Source: Salegentibacter echinorum
Lineage (GTDB): Bacteria > Bacteroidota > Bacteroidia > Flavobacteriales > Flavobacteriaceae
Assembly (NCBI RefSeq): GCF_900129445.1
Contig: NZ_FQVT01000005.1
Coordinates: 206,799-270,798, forward strand
Direction of reading: 5' to 3'
DNA: 64,000 nt
This document shows positions 53,360 to 62,649 of this stretch, piece after piece (within the stretch, counting starts at the first letter, position 1; every line of letters begins with the position of its first letter). The position numbers and the translations under genes are program-made. The notes under the pieces were generated by a model that ran no database searches, was not told the DNA's origin, and saw only the letters and a program-made list of their open reading frames with translations.

Positions 53360-54376
53360 AAATTCACTGCCAACGCCAAATTCACTTTTTACAGAGACTT
53401 TCTCATCGTGAGCTTCCAGAATATGTTTAACAATGGAAAGGCCAAGCCCAGAACCTCCTTCTTTTCTTGAACCACTTTTATCTACCCGAAAAAACCGTTC
53501 AAAAACCCGTGGCAAATTCTCTCTTTCTATACCTTCACCATTATCGGAAACCCTTAACAGCACCTTTTCTTTATTTAAATCTTCAATAGAAACCTCTGTA
53601 GTTCCGTCGTTATGACCATATTTAATAGAATTGACGATTAAATTAGTAACCGCCTGTTGAATCCTTTCCCTATCGGCATTTACAAGAATTGGAGATTTAT
53701 AATCTTCAGAAAAAATTAAATTAATATTTTTTTTGGCAGCTTTCATCTCTAAAAGATCAAAGGAATTCTGGATTAATTCCACAAAATTAAAATCTTCCTT
53801 TTGCAAGTGAAGGTCGCCCGTCTCCAACTTGGTAATCATATCCAGGTCTTTTACAATATAGACCAGCCGTTCCACTCCCTTATTGGCACGTTGCAGGTAT
53901 TTTTTTCTTACCGTTTTATCTTTCATCGCCCCGTCCAATAAAGTTAAAATATAACCCTGCACCGTAAAAAGTGGCGTTTTAAGCTCATGAGACACATTAC
54001 CCATAAACTCTTTTCGGTATATTTCCCTATCTTTTAAGCTTTCGATCTCCAGTTTTTTATCTTTTGTAAATTTTTCTACCTCTCTACTTAACGTGGCCAT
54101 ATCTGTAGTCACCTGGCTTGGAAACAGGGTAGTTGCATCTAAAAGCGAAACACTATCATAAATCTTTTTGATTCGTTTATAGATAAAATTCTCAACCCGG
54201 TATTGAATTATAAAAAATGAAATAAAATAGGTTAAAAGTATAAAAGCAATAAAAGGCCCCGGAACAAATTGGCCGGTAAAATAGGCAAAGCAAGCTAATA
54301 CCACCCCCTGAAAAATTGTGATATAGAGCGCCGTCTTTACCGCAAATTTGTAGGAACGTTTAAATTTCTTAGCCAT
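53312..54376 (-). CDS. Sensor histidine kinase, PhoR-like
   Basis: 354 residues. Two membrane helices near 15-33 and 41-58 with almost no periplasmic loop, so it does not sense with an external domain. H-box NVSHELKTPLFTVQGY with phospho-acceptor His130, N-box NLIVNSIKYG, G1 DNGEGI and G2 GSGLGLS. It overlaps the response regulator stop by 1 bp (TAATG), the usual coupled pair. The small-loop architecture is like PhoR, which listens to the phosphate transporter. Phosphate as signal is inferred. Confidence 0.9.
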   Translation of the reverse strand: MAKKFKRSYKFAVKTALYITIFQGVVLACFAYFTGQFVPGPFIAFILLTYFISFFIIQYRVENFIYKRIKKIYDSVSLLDATTLFPSQVTTDMATLSREVEKFTKDKKLEIESLKDREIYRKEFMGNVSHELKTPLFTVQGYILTLLDGAMKDKTVRKKYLQRANKGVERLVYIVKDLDMITKLETGDLHLQKEDFNFVELIQNSFDLLEMKAAKKNINLIFSEDYKSPILVNADRERIQQAVTNLIVNSIKYGHNDGTTEVSIEDLNKEKVLLRVSDNGEGIERENLPRVFERFFRVDKSGSRKEGGSGLGLSIVKHILEAHDEKVSVKSEFGVGSEFSFTLKKSEVAAKIDF

Positions 54377-55059
54377 TAAACAACAAATTTATAACCTACG
54401 CCTTTTACGGTTTTAAAGCGCTCATCTCCAATTTTCTCCCGCAACTTCCTAATATGAACATCTATAGTACGACCGCCAACAATCACCTCTGCACCCCATA
54501 CCTGCTCCAAAATATCTTCTCGTTTAAATACTTTTCCCGGTTTGGAAGCTAGTAAGGATAACAATTCAAACTCCTTTCGTGGCAACGCCAGTTCTTCTCC
54601 TTCCTTAATCACCTTATATTCCTCCCGGTTTATAATGAGATCTTTTATTTTAACCACATTAGATGTTTCTGTGTCATCTTTAAACCTTCTAAGCAAAGCC
54701 TTTACTTTACTTACCAGGACTTTTGGCTTAATGGGCTTGGTAATATAATCGTCGGCACCGGCATCAAATCCGGCCATTTGGGAGTAATCTTCGCCCCTGG
54801 CAGTGAGAAAGGTAATAATGGTATCTTCTAAAGCAGGGATTTGTCTTATTTGTTCGCAGGCTTCAATGCCATCCATCTCTGGCATCATCACATCTAACAT
54901 AATTAATTGCGGCTTTATTTTTTTTGCGAGTTTCACCGCATCTTTCCCATTATTGGCGGTAATCACCTGATAACCTTTCCCTGTTAGATTATACCCAACA
55001 ATTTCCAGGATATCTGGTTCATCATCTACCAGTAAAATTTTAATGTCCTTCTTTTTCAT
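54376..55059 (-). CDS. OmpR/PhoB-family response regulator
   Basis: 227 residues. Receiver domain with acidic pair DDE (12-14), phospho-Asp56 in LIMLDVMMPEMDG, and Lys in ITKPIKPKVL; winged-helix DNA-binding domain with RKEFELLSLLASKPGKVFKR and VDVHIRKLREKIG-type recognition (IDVHIRKLREKIGDERFKTV). Family members bind direct repeats of 10-11 bp. Five half-sites with exact 11-bp spacing lie 154 bp upstream, in front of the divergent TonB receptor gene, so this regulator is the natural candidate to control it. Confidence 0.92.
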   Translation of the reverse strand: MKKKDIKILLVDDEPDILEIVGYNLTGKGYQVITANNGKDAVKLAKKIKPQLIMLDVMMPEMDGIEACEQIRQIPALEDTIITFLTARGEDYSQMAGFDAGADDYITKPIKPKVLVSKVKALLRRFKDDTETSNVVKIKDLIINREEYKVIKEGEELALPRKEFELLSLLASKPGKVFKREDILEQVWGAEVIVGGRTIDVHIRKLREKIGDERFKTVKGVGYKFVV

Positions 55060-55212
55060 TTTAAGTTGATTTATTAAAGCTTTCTGAGGTATTTATAATA
55101 TGTGAACATCAAAATAGTTGATAAAACACATCTCAAATAAACTCCACTACGGCTTCAAATATGGGATAAAAATAATTATAAATTTAAACTTTCCGCACTA
55201 CAAATTGCTTGA

Positions 55213-55289
55213 TAACCTTAAGCTAACATTATAATCATAAACACATAATTCCAGCTTAACAGCAGTTTTACACTGCCGTCGTTAATTTG
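55213..55289 (+). promoter_or_regulatory. OmpR/PhoB-type direct-repeat box and -7 element before the TonB receptor gene
   Basis: TAAC at 55213, TAAC at 55224, TCAT at 55235, TAAT at 55246 and TAAC at 55257: five half-sites at exact 11-bp steps. TTAATTTG (55282-55289) follows, close to TAnnTTTG, placing the last half-sites in the -33 region where no TTG is present. This is the arrangement of a promoter that needs an OmpR-family activator. The identity of the binding protein is inferred from the adjacent regulator gene. Confidence 0.6.
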
Positions 55290-55311
55290 CTCCAAAGAAT
55301 TAAAGAAAACA

Positions 55312-58092
55312 ATGAAAAACTATTTACTCACCCTGTCTATACTATTATTAAGCATAGTTTTACAGGCCCAGGAAGAAACTACGGGAGCCATCGTCGGGAA
55401 ATTAAGCGATAAGGAGATGCAAGGTGAGCCTCTTCCCTTTGCTAATATAATAATTAAGGAAACCAACGAGGGCACCACTTCAGATTTTGATGGCTTTTAC
55501 GCTTTAAAAAATCTTGAACCAGGCACATATACTGTAGCATTTAGTTTTATAGGTTACAAAACTTTAGAAATACCGAGTGTAGAAGTAGTTCCAGGAAAGG
55601 TTACTGAAGTAAACACGAAACTTGGGGCAAGTGCAGCTTCCCTGAATGAGGTGGTTATTTCTACCATTTCCAGAAAAGACTCTGAAGTAGCTTTGCTTAT
55701 AGCGCAGAAGAAAGCAATTCAAATTAAAGAAAGTATTGGCGCACAAGAGCTGGCGAAAATAGGCGTCACAGACGCTGCTACCGCAACCACAAAATTATCT
55801 GGAGTAACCAGTAGTGAAGCTTCCGGGGATATTTTTGTAAGAGGTCTTGGCGACAGGTATCTACACACCACTATGAACGGTCTTCCTATTCCTTCTGATG
55901 ATGTGGAACGAAAGAATATTGATTTAGGTCTTTTTCCAACGCGGGTAATTAAAAGTGTGGGCATAAGCAAAACTTACTCTCCCTCCTACTCTGCAGACCA
56001 AGCCTCTGGAAATGTTAATATCGAATCCAGGTCTCTTCTAGGTTCCCGGGAATTAAGTGCAGGTGTAAGAACTGGAATAAACACAAATGTCTTCCAGGAT
56101 GATGTAGTAAATAATTTTAAAGCATCACCTAATGCCAATATGATTTCCTTTGGATTCTACTCTAAAGACATGCCCACCCAGAATGCCGTTACACAACAAA
56201 GTTGGGACACTCAAACCGTAGATTTTCCTTTAAATTATCGTTACGCTTTAAATGGCGGTACAAAAATTGGTGAAAAATTTGAATTTTTCTTTTCCGGAGC
56301 GCAAACCGTAGCCCATAAGTACCGTAAGGGTTTATTCCAAAATTATAATACCAATACGCTGGAAGATTATTATACCGATGCCACCCGGTTTTCGAAAACC
56401 ATCAACACCACTGGTCTTTTAGATTTGGAATATGAATTTAATAACAACCACTCCCTTCGCGTCTTAAGCCTTTTTATTAACAAAACAGCAGATATTGTTT
56501 ATGAAGCAGGAAGAAATGGGGAGGGTTTTACCCAGGATGAAACCGATGAGGCCGAAAATCTAAATCAGTTTGTAAGAGATCAAAATTTACGTCATACCAG
56601 GCTATCGGTAAACCAACTTCTTGGCGACCACCAGTTAGGAGAAAAAAACCATCTTACCTGGGGAGTAGGTGCAAATTTTATCGATGCCAACGAACCCAAC
56701 CGTATAAGGAATGAAATTAATTTTAATGAGGAACAGGTTAGTCTTGGCAGACAGGGGAATTATCAAAACAGGAAGAGCACCCAAACTATATATGATAAAG
56801 AAATTAGTGCTCGTTTAAATGATGAACTTGAAATTATTAAGAAAGATTCCATTAGCCTGGTTTTAAACTTTGGAGGAAACTACAGAAATAAAGACAGAGA
56901 TTTTGCTTCACAGTTTTTTGGCCTGGATGAGCCCAATGGCACCGTTTTAAACGCCGGTTCCATAGATAACCTAAATAGCATCCTTAACCAGGAAAATGTT
57001 GAGAATGGCAGCTTAAGAAATAATGAGCAAAGAGAAGATACCTACACCGGGAATTTAGAATCTACTGCCGGGTACATCTCGGCTAACTATACCGTAAATA
57101 AGTTTAATTTTAATGTTGGCGCCAGGTACCAAAAAGATGATATAAGCGTACACTACAACGTTAGTAACACTTTTCCCAGAGAGGATATTATAGCGAAATC
57201 TTATGATAACATCTATCCCTCTTTAAATATCCGTTATGCTTTAAATGACAATAATAATCTTAGGCTTGCTGCAAGTAAGACCATCACCCTGCCAGAATTT
57301 AAAGAAATATCTCCCTTTCCATATGTAGATCCAAGAGCACAAACTACTCAGGGCAACCCTGAACTAATGGCCAGCAACACCTACAATTTGGATATTAAAT
57401 GGGAATTATTTCCATCAAATTCTCAACTTATCTCCTTAACAGGATTTTATAAGCAAATTAAAGATCCTATTCAGAAAACCCAGGTAACGGGCTCTTCAGG
57501 ATATTTCAGATTTTTTAATACTTCTGAAAAAGCGGAAGTATATGGTCTTGAATTCGATGCCGATCTAAACATTTTAAATCCAGAAGAAGGCCATAGCCTG
57601 GATTTTGGCCTTAATGCAACAAAAATGTGGCACGAGCAAGACCTTAAAGATGTATATAATGAGGACGGAGCCCTGGTAAGAACTTTTAAATACAAAAACA
57701 AGACTACCAGCGAATTACAGGGTGCCTCTGATTGGATTTTTAATGCCGCTCTAAACTTTAAAACCAATTGGGAACGCGCTTTTTCAGCAAACGTATCGGC
57801 AAATTATGCCACGGGTAAAATTTTCGCTCTAGGCTCTACGAATAATGTTAAGGATTATGAGAATTACTATAACGACGAGATCATTGAAAAAGGTTTTGTT
57901 TCGTTAAATACGGTGCTCGTTCAGGAGCTAAATGATAATTGGAACTTACGGTTTACAGGAAAAAACCTACTTAACCCCGAAATAGAAAGAACACAGAATA
58001 TAAAACCCATAGGTGGCCCGGAAAGAACCGAAACAGTCTTTTCCTATACCCGTGGTATGATATTAAACTTAGGAGTAAGTTTTAAATTTTAA
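55312..58092 (+). CDS. TonB-dependent receptor with carboxypeptidase-regulatory domain
   Basis: 926 residues. Signal peptide MKNYLLTLSILLLSIVLQAQ; regulatory-like domain IVGKLSDKEMQGEPLPFANI to TEVNTKLG (about 27-105); plug LAKIGVTDAATATTKLSGVT, VRGLGDRYLHTTMNGLPIPS (about 140-250); barrel ending LNLGVSFKF with terminal Phe. The plug sequence GDRYLHTTMNG is of the type found with surface or secreted beta-helix lipoproteins in flavobacteria. First gene of a set with the lipoprotein 50 bp behind. Probably induced by the divergent two-component system; phosphate- or phosphoester-related import is a guess. Confidence 0.88.
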   Translation: MKNYLLTLSILLLSIVLQAQEETTGAIVGKLSDKEMQGEPLPFANIIIKETNEGTTSDFDGFYALKNLEPGTYTVAFSFIGYKTLEIPSVEVVPGKVTEVNTKLGASAASLNEVVISTISRKDSEVALLIAQKKAIQIKESIGAQELAKIGVTDAATATTKLSGVTSSEASGDIFVRGLGDRYLHTTMNGLPIPSDDVERKNIDLGLFPTRVIKSVGISKTYSPSYSADQASGNVNIESRSLLGSRELSAGVRTGINTNVFQDDVVNNFKASPNANMISFGFYSKDMPTQNAVTQQSWDTQTVDFPLNYRYALNGGTKIGEKFEFFFSGAQTVAHKYRKGLFQNYNTNTLEDYYTDATRFSKTINTTGLLDLEYEFNNNHSLRVLSLFINKTADIVYEAGRNGEGFTQDETDEAENLNQFVRDQNLRHTRLSVNQLLGDHQLGEKNHLTWGVGANFIDANEPNRIRNEINFNEEQVSLGRQGNYQNRKSTQTIYDKEISARLNDELEIIKKDSISLVLNFGGNYRNKDRDFASQFFGLDEPNGTVLNAGSIDNLNSILNQENVENGSLRNNEQREDTYTGNLESTAGYISANYTVNKFNFNVGARYQKDDISVHYNVSNTFPREDIIAKSYDNIYPSLNIRYALNDNNNLRLAASKTITLPEFKEISPFPYVDPRAQTTQGNPELMASNTYNLDIKWELFPSNSQLISLTGFYKQIKDPIQKTQVTGSSGYFRFFNTSEKAEVYGLEFDADLNILNPEEGHSLDFGLNATKMWHEQDLKDVYNEDGALVRTFKYKNKTTSELQGASDWIFNAALNFKTNWERAFSANVSANYATGKIFALGSTNNVKDYENYYNDEIIEKGFVSLNTVLVQELNDNWNLRFTGKNLLNPEIERTQNIKPIGGPERTETVFSYTRGMILNLGVSFKF

Positions 58093-58142
58093 AAAATTAA
58101 CAATTAATCTTTAACTATTATTAATCAATTCAATTTTAAATC

Positions 58143-59162
58143 ATGAAGAAACTAAATTCAAATTTAACAATGTTATTTTCTCTACTCTTACTTGCTGTTT
58201 TTACAAGCTGTAGCAATGATGACGATGTACTAAATCCAAATCCAGAACCGCCGGTTGGAGAGGAAAGCAAATTGGAAGGATCTTTAGCAGAAGATAGGAC
58301 ACTAGATCCTTCTGTTGAATATCAATTAACAGGATACTATAGCGTAGCAGAAGGCGCTACTTTAACTATTCCTGCAGGTACTATTATTAACACTGCTACC
58401 GGAACAGATGTATTTATTGCCGTACAACAAGGCGGTAAGATAGATATTCAGGGTACTGCAGATGCACCTGTAAGAATGAAACCCTCAGGAGAAGGTGTTT
58501 GGGGTGGTCTTATTCTTTTAGGAAGAGCAGAAACTACAGCTGGTGCAGATGCCAAGGCTGAAGTTAATGACCTTATTTACGGGGGTAGCGATAGTGAAGA
58601 TAATTCAGGATCTATTAATTACCTAATCATCGAAAACTCAGGAGCTCAAATTAGTGCCGATTCTCAATACAATGGTCTTAGCTTATACGCAGTAGGTTCT
58701 GGTACAACTATTGAAAATGTCGCCTTATTAAACGGGGAAGATGATGGTGTGGAGTTCTTTGGAGGCAGCGTAAGTGCTTCAAATATTTATGTAGAAAATC
58801 TTCAGGATGATGCCATTGACTGGACTGAAGGATGGAATGGAACTCTTAGTAATACTTATGTGAAACACACACGTAATGATTTTTCTACTGCTCTTGAAGC
58901 TGATGGCAATGACGTGCAACCTACCATTACTAATTTCACAGCAGTCTCAGAAACAGGAGGTACTGCCCTGCAGTTTAAAGCTAATTCGGGAGCTATCATT
59001 ACAGGGCTTTCTTTATCTGGATACGACACAAGCATTGAATTAGCCGATAAAGACCAGGGGGATTTTGCTAACATTCAAATTGAAGGTATAGATTCTAATC
59101 CTAATAAAGCTTATGAAACTGAAGCAACTGTAGATGTAGCCATTTTTAGCTGGGTACAATAG
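58143..59162 (+). CDS. Right-handed beta-helix lipoprotein
   Basis: 339 residues. Lipobox FTSC gives Cys23 followed by SNDDD, a surface export signal. The rest repeats short beta rungs: LTIPAGTIINTATGT, VFIAVQQGGKIDIQGTADAP, WGGLILLGRAETT, then IEN/VEN/SNTYV rungs to ISSWVQ-like end (VAIFSWVQ). Automated annotation often calls relatives multidrug transporters, which the sequence does not support. Likely a surface partner of the receptor 50 bp upstream, binding or processing its ligand (inference). A terminator follows at 59211-59237. Confidence 0.82.
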   Translation: MKKLNSNLTMLFSLLLLAVFTSCSNDDDVLNPNPEPPVGEESKLEGSLAEDRTLDPSVEYQLTGYYSVAEGATLTIPAGTIINTATGTDVFIAVQQGGKIDIQGTADAPVRMKPSGEGVWGGLILLGRAETTAGADAKAEVNDLIYGGSDSEDNSGSINYLIIENSGAQISADSQYNGLSLYAVGSGTTIENVALLNGEDDGVEFFGGSVSASNIYVENLQDDAIDWTEGWNGTLSNTYVKHTRNDFSTALEADGNDVQPTITNFTAVSETGGTALQFKANSGAIITGLSLSGYDTSIELADKDQGDFANIQIEGIDSNPNKAYETEATVDVAIFSWVQ

Positions 59163-59210
59163 TTAGCAAACTACATTATTCTCAAGTACTTTTTGATTTA
59201 GCCCAAAAGG

Positions 59211-59237
59211 AGGCTGCCCTCATCGGCAGCCTTTTTT
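59211..59237 (+). terminator. Rho-independent terminator after the beta-helix lipoprotein gene
   Basis: AGGCTGCC (59211-59218) pairs with GGCAGCCT (59225-59232), loop CTCATC, then T6. It ends the receptor-lipoprotein transcript. Confidence 0.88.
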
Positions 59238-59324
59238 AATAAAATATTAAGAGTTAATGCACAATATTTCTGGCAGGATTTTTGAAATTTTATTGTAGTT
59301 TTGTAAAAACCTCGAAAAGAAAGC

Positions 59325-59669
59325 ATGAAGCAATTCTACTTTTATAGTTTCATATTGGCTATTTTCCTCACATTTTCCGCACCAAATGCGGCTTATGCGC
59401 AGGATACTACCAGCACGGGGAATAAAATAGAAATCCCTATAGATGGATTATCCATCTATCCAAACCCCGTAACAAACGGCAAGGTTTATATTCGCACTTC
59501 AAAAAATAAAGAAAAAGAGGTTCAAATTTATAATGTATTGGGCAAACCCGTGCAACGTACCAGGATTAGAGGTAGAGAACTGGATGTTTCTTCACTTAGT
59601 GCAGGTATCTACATTTTAAAAATCAAAGAGGAAGAAGCCAGCGCCACCCGAAAGTTGGTTGTTAGATAA
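59325..59669 (+). CDS. Mini-protein consisting of a signal peptide and a type IX secretion sorting domain
   Basis: 114 residues. Signal peptide up to AAYAQ (about 26). Then, after a short spacer, a complete type A T9SS sorting domain: LSIYPNPVTNGKVYIRT, VQIYNVLGKPVQRTRI, LDVSSLSAGIYILKI and TRKLVVR. Normally this domain ends a large secreted enzyme or adhesin. Here there is no cargo. It may be the stump of a lost protein, or a free domain with its own role. TAGTTTTG (59296-59303) upstream is a -7 match, giving it its own promoter after the terminator. Confidence 0.85.
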   Translation: MKQFYFYSFILAIFLTFSAPNAAYAQDTTSTGNKIEIPIDGLSIYPNPVTNGKVYIRTSKNKEKEVQIYNVLGKPVQRTRIRGRELDVSSLSAGIYILKIKEEEASATRKLVVR

Positions 59670-59726
59670 TATCTTCTATCAAGTTTTAGTTTCTCTTTAA
59701 TTTCCGCATTAAAATCATTTTTCAGA

Positions 59727-60704
59727 ATGCTATCAGAAAGAATTTTTAAAATTTCTAACGAACAGGAATTTAAAGAAATTTCTCTACAGGTTTTTGCTTT
59801 CCAATATTCCAATAATGAGGTTTACCGTGAGTTCTGCGATCTTTTAAAACAAACTCCCAACAATACTTCCAGAATTGAAGAAATTCCTTTTCTTCCAATA
59901 GAGTTTTTTAAAAAACGAAAAATAGTTTGTGGGCATCAGAAACCGGAGATCACTTTTACCAGTAGTGGTACCAGCGGCAACCAAACCAGCAAGCATTTGG
60001 TATCCAATTTAAAAATTTATGAAGATAGTTTTTTAAAAGCTTTTGAAGAATTTTATGGAAACCCAGAAGAAATTGTAATTTTAGCCTTACTTCCGGCTTA
60101 TCTGGAGCGCCAGGGTTCTTCCTTAATCTATATGGCCGATAGCTTTATAAAGAAAAGCAAACATCCCGAAAGTGGTTTTTATTTAAACAATCTTGAAGAG
60201 CTTCAGCAAAAATTAAAAACCCTGGATAAAAACGGTAAAAAAATATTACTTCTGGGCGTTTCTTTTGCGCTACTGGATCTGGTAGAAAACTACGATTTCA
60301 ACCTACAAAATACCGTAGTTATGGAAACCGGCGGGATGAAAGGCAGGCGCAAAGAAATGATTAGGGAGGAGTTACACAAGATTCTTGCCGCAGGTTTTGG
60401 GGTAAAGCATATTCATAGTGAATATGGTATGACCGAGTTGCTCTCACAGGCTTATTCCAAAAGCAATGGAATCTTTGAATGCCCGGCCTGGATGCGACTT
60501 TTAATACGAGACCCCGAAGACCCCCTGAGCCTACTACCAAAAGGAAAAACCGGCGGAATTAATGTGATTGACCTGGCCAATCTTAACTCTTGTTCATTTA
60601 TTGCTACCCAGGATTTGGGTAAAAAAATAAGTGCTAACCAGTTTGAAATTTTAGGAAGATTTGATAACAGTGATATTCGCGGTTGTAACCTTCTCGTGCT
60701 GTAG
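59727..60704 (+). CDS. LuxE-like acyl-protein synthetase family protein
   Basis: 325 residues. The AMP-forming signature ITFTSSGTSGNQTSKH (SSGTSG) and HIHSEYGMTELLSQAYSK (YGMTE) are those of adenylating enzymes; the overall length matches LuxE, which activates fatty acids as acyl-AMP and passes them to a thiol. No lux reductase or luciferase gene is nearby, so the role is probably in acyl transfer for surface sugars or lipids, unproven. Starts 57 bp after the T9SS mini-protein. Confidence 0.85.
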   Translation: MLSERIFKISNEQEFKEISLQVFAFQYSNNEVYREFCDLLKQTPNNTSRIEEIPFLPIEFFKKRKIVCGHQKPEITFTSSGTSGNQTSKHLVSNLKIYEDSFLKAFEEFYGNPEEIVILALLPAYLERQGSSLIYMADSFIKKSKHPESGFYLNNLEELQQKLKTLDKNGKKILLLGVSFALLDLVENYDFNLQNTVVMETGGMKGRRKEMIREELHKILAAGFGVKHIHSEYGMTELLSQAYSKSNGIFECPAWMRLLIRDPEDPLSLLPKGKTGGINVIDLANLNSCSFIATQDLGKKISANQFEILGRFDNSDIRGCNLLVL

Positions 60705-61164
60705 CTATAAACACTTGCCAACAAAAGCCTAAAAATCAAATTTTTATAGTTAAAAATATCTAAAGATTGTAATTTTTAGAACTTCTCACGACCTATTTAA
60801 TGCAAGGAAATATTAGATGATGATGAATCCTTGCGAGCTAAGTGAATTTTTTTCATATTAGATTGGTTAGTTAGTTGCAAGCCCCGTAAACTCCCCGTTT
60901 ACGGGGCTTTGTATTTTAATCCAAACCTTAAAGCAAAAAGAATTATCAGTTAACAAATTTTCTTACTAAATTAGTTTTTTAGCCGTCATTAATGCTTATA
61001 GTTTAGCACTGCCTTTATAATATCTTAGTTTATCATTCAGAGCGCAGCGAAGAACTTGACCCAAAGCTAAAGAGATTCCTCTCCCGTATTCTCGGGAAGG
61101 AATGACAGCTCATTACAACAGAAAAAGCTTGATTAAACTACAGCTAGATTAATGAATTTTCGGG
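60705..61164. other. 460-bp intergenic region with a strong hairpin and a REP-like repeat
   Basis: Hairpin at 60879-60909 (below). GCAAGGA (60801-60807) can pair with TCCTTGC (60829-60835). 61034-61107 carries a palindromic repeat (TCATTCAGAGCGCAGCGAAG ... GGAAGGAATGACA) related to the REP-A family. No protein gene; a small RNA ending at the 60909 hairpin is possible. Confidence 0.55.
60879..60909 (+). terminator. Perfect 13-bp hairpin, terminator-like
   Basis: AAGCCCCGTAAAC (60879-60891) and GTTTACGGGGCTT (60897-60909) with loop TCCCC. The following T-run is weak (TTGTATTTTAA). It lies 175 bp after the LuxE-like gene and could serve it or an unseen small RNA. Confidence 0.7.
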
Positions 61165-62460
61165 CTAAACAGCTCTTAAAATATAAGTGTTCTTTTTACC
61201 TTTATTCAGGATTACATATTTTCCGTTTATCAGATCCTTTTCGGTAATACTATAATCTTCTTTTACTTTTTCTTTATTTACAGATACCGAATTCTCTTTA
61301 AGAGCTCTTCTGGCCTCTCCGTTAGATTTTAAAAAATTAGTCTTAGCCGAAAGAGCTGCAATCATATCCAATCCCTTATCGAGCTCGGTTTTGGAAATTT
61401 CAGCTTGTGGCACACCTTCAAAAACATCTAAAAAAGTAGCCTCATCCAGTGCTTTTAAATCGGCAGCGGTACTTTTTCCAAAGAGTACTTCAGAAGCTTT
61501 TACCGCGTTATCAAAATCTTCGCGGGAGTGAACCATCACCGTAATTTCTTCAGCTAAAGTTTTTTGCAACAAGCGTAAGTGTGGCGCTTCGTGATGTTCT
61601 TTTACCAGGGCTTCAATCTTTTCCTTATCTAAAAAGGTAAAGATCTTTATATATTTTTCAGCATCAAGATCACTGGTGTTTACCCAATATTGGTAGAATT
61701 TATAAGGTGAAGTGCGCTCTTTATCCAACCAAATATTACCACCCTCGGTCTTTCCAAATTTGGTGCCGTCGGCTTTGGTGATAAGCGGGCAGGTAAGCCC
61801 AAATCCTTTTCCATTTGCAATGCGCCGAATCATCTCGGTACCGGTGGTTATATTGCCCCACTGGTCGCTTCCGCCCATTTGTAGTGTACAATCTTTCTCA
61901 TTAAATAAATGAAGAAAATCGTAGCCCTGTACTAATTGGTAAGTAAATTCTGTAAAAGAGAGGCCTTCCGCAGCATCAGGAGAAAAGCGCTTTTTTACCG
62001 AATCTTTAGACATCATATAATTTACAGTAATATGCTTACCTACATCCCTAATAAACTCGAGAAAACTGAAATTTTTCATCCAGTCGTAATTATTCACCAT
62101 AACCGCGGCATTATCCTCTTCCTTGCCAAAATCTAAAAAATTAGAAAGCTGATTTTTAATCGCCTGCTGATTGTGTTTTAATGTTTCTTCATCCAACAAA
62201 TTACGCTCGGCAGATTTCCCCGATGGATCTCCAATCATTCCTGTAGCGCCACCAACCAAAGCATAAGGTTTATGTCCCGCCAATTGAAAATGCCTAAGCA
62301 TCATCACGCTAACCAGGTGTCCAATATGCAGGGAATCGGCCGTTGGGTCTATGCCCACATAAGCTGAACGCATTTTTTCCTTTAAATGTTCTTCGGTTCC
62401 CGGCATTGCATCGTGCAACATGCCACGCCAGGTAAGTTCTTCTACAAAATTTGTATTCAT
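61165..62460 (-). CDS. tyrS: Tyrosyl-tRNA synthetase
   Basis: 431 residues. Class I HIGH motif as HIGH at 45-48 ([14 protein letters not shown]), KMSKS-equivalent KFGKT in [27 protein letters not shown] for tyrosine binding, and a C-terminal S4 RNA-binding domain ([20 protein letters not shown]). Attaches tyrosine to tRNA-Tyr. Single gene; TATTTTTG on the minus strand at 62585-62592 is a possible -7 element. Confidence 0.97.
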   Translation of the reverse strand: MNTNFVEELTWRGMLHDAMPGTEEHLKEKMRSAYVGIDPTADSLHIGHLVSVMMLRHFQLAGHKPYALVGGATGMIGDPSGKSAERNLLDEETLKHNQQAIKNQLSNFLDFGKEEDNAAVMVNNYDWMKNFSFLEFIRDVGKHITVNYMMSKDSVKKRFSPDAAEGLSFTEFTYQLVQGYDFLHLFNEKDCTLQMGGSDQWGNITTGTEMIRRIANGKGFGLTCPLITKADGTKFGKTEGGNIWLDKERTSPYKFYQYWVNTSDLDAEKYIKIFTFLDKEKIEALVKEHHEAPHLRLLQKTLAEEITVMVHSREDFDNAVKASEVLFGKSTAADLKALDEATFLDVFEGVPQAEISKTELDKGLDMIAALSAKTNFLKSNGEARRALKENSVSVNKEKVKEDYSITEKDLINGKYVILNKGKKNTYILRAV

Positions 62461-62649
62461 AAGTCCAAAAATTTTACTCGATAATCGAGATTAAATGCTC
62501 CGCCCCCAACGGTTCCAGGGATGACACGAAATTAAAATAATCTCTTATATAAAACCTCGTAAGTTTGTCCCGAGGCGGTTTATTCAAAAATAGGCGTAAA
62601 GATACCACAAATGCTTATTTTTCCTAAGTCGTTTTGATATATTTACCAA

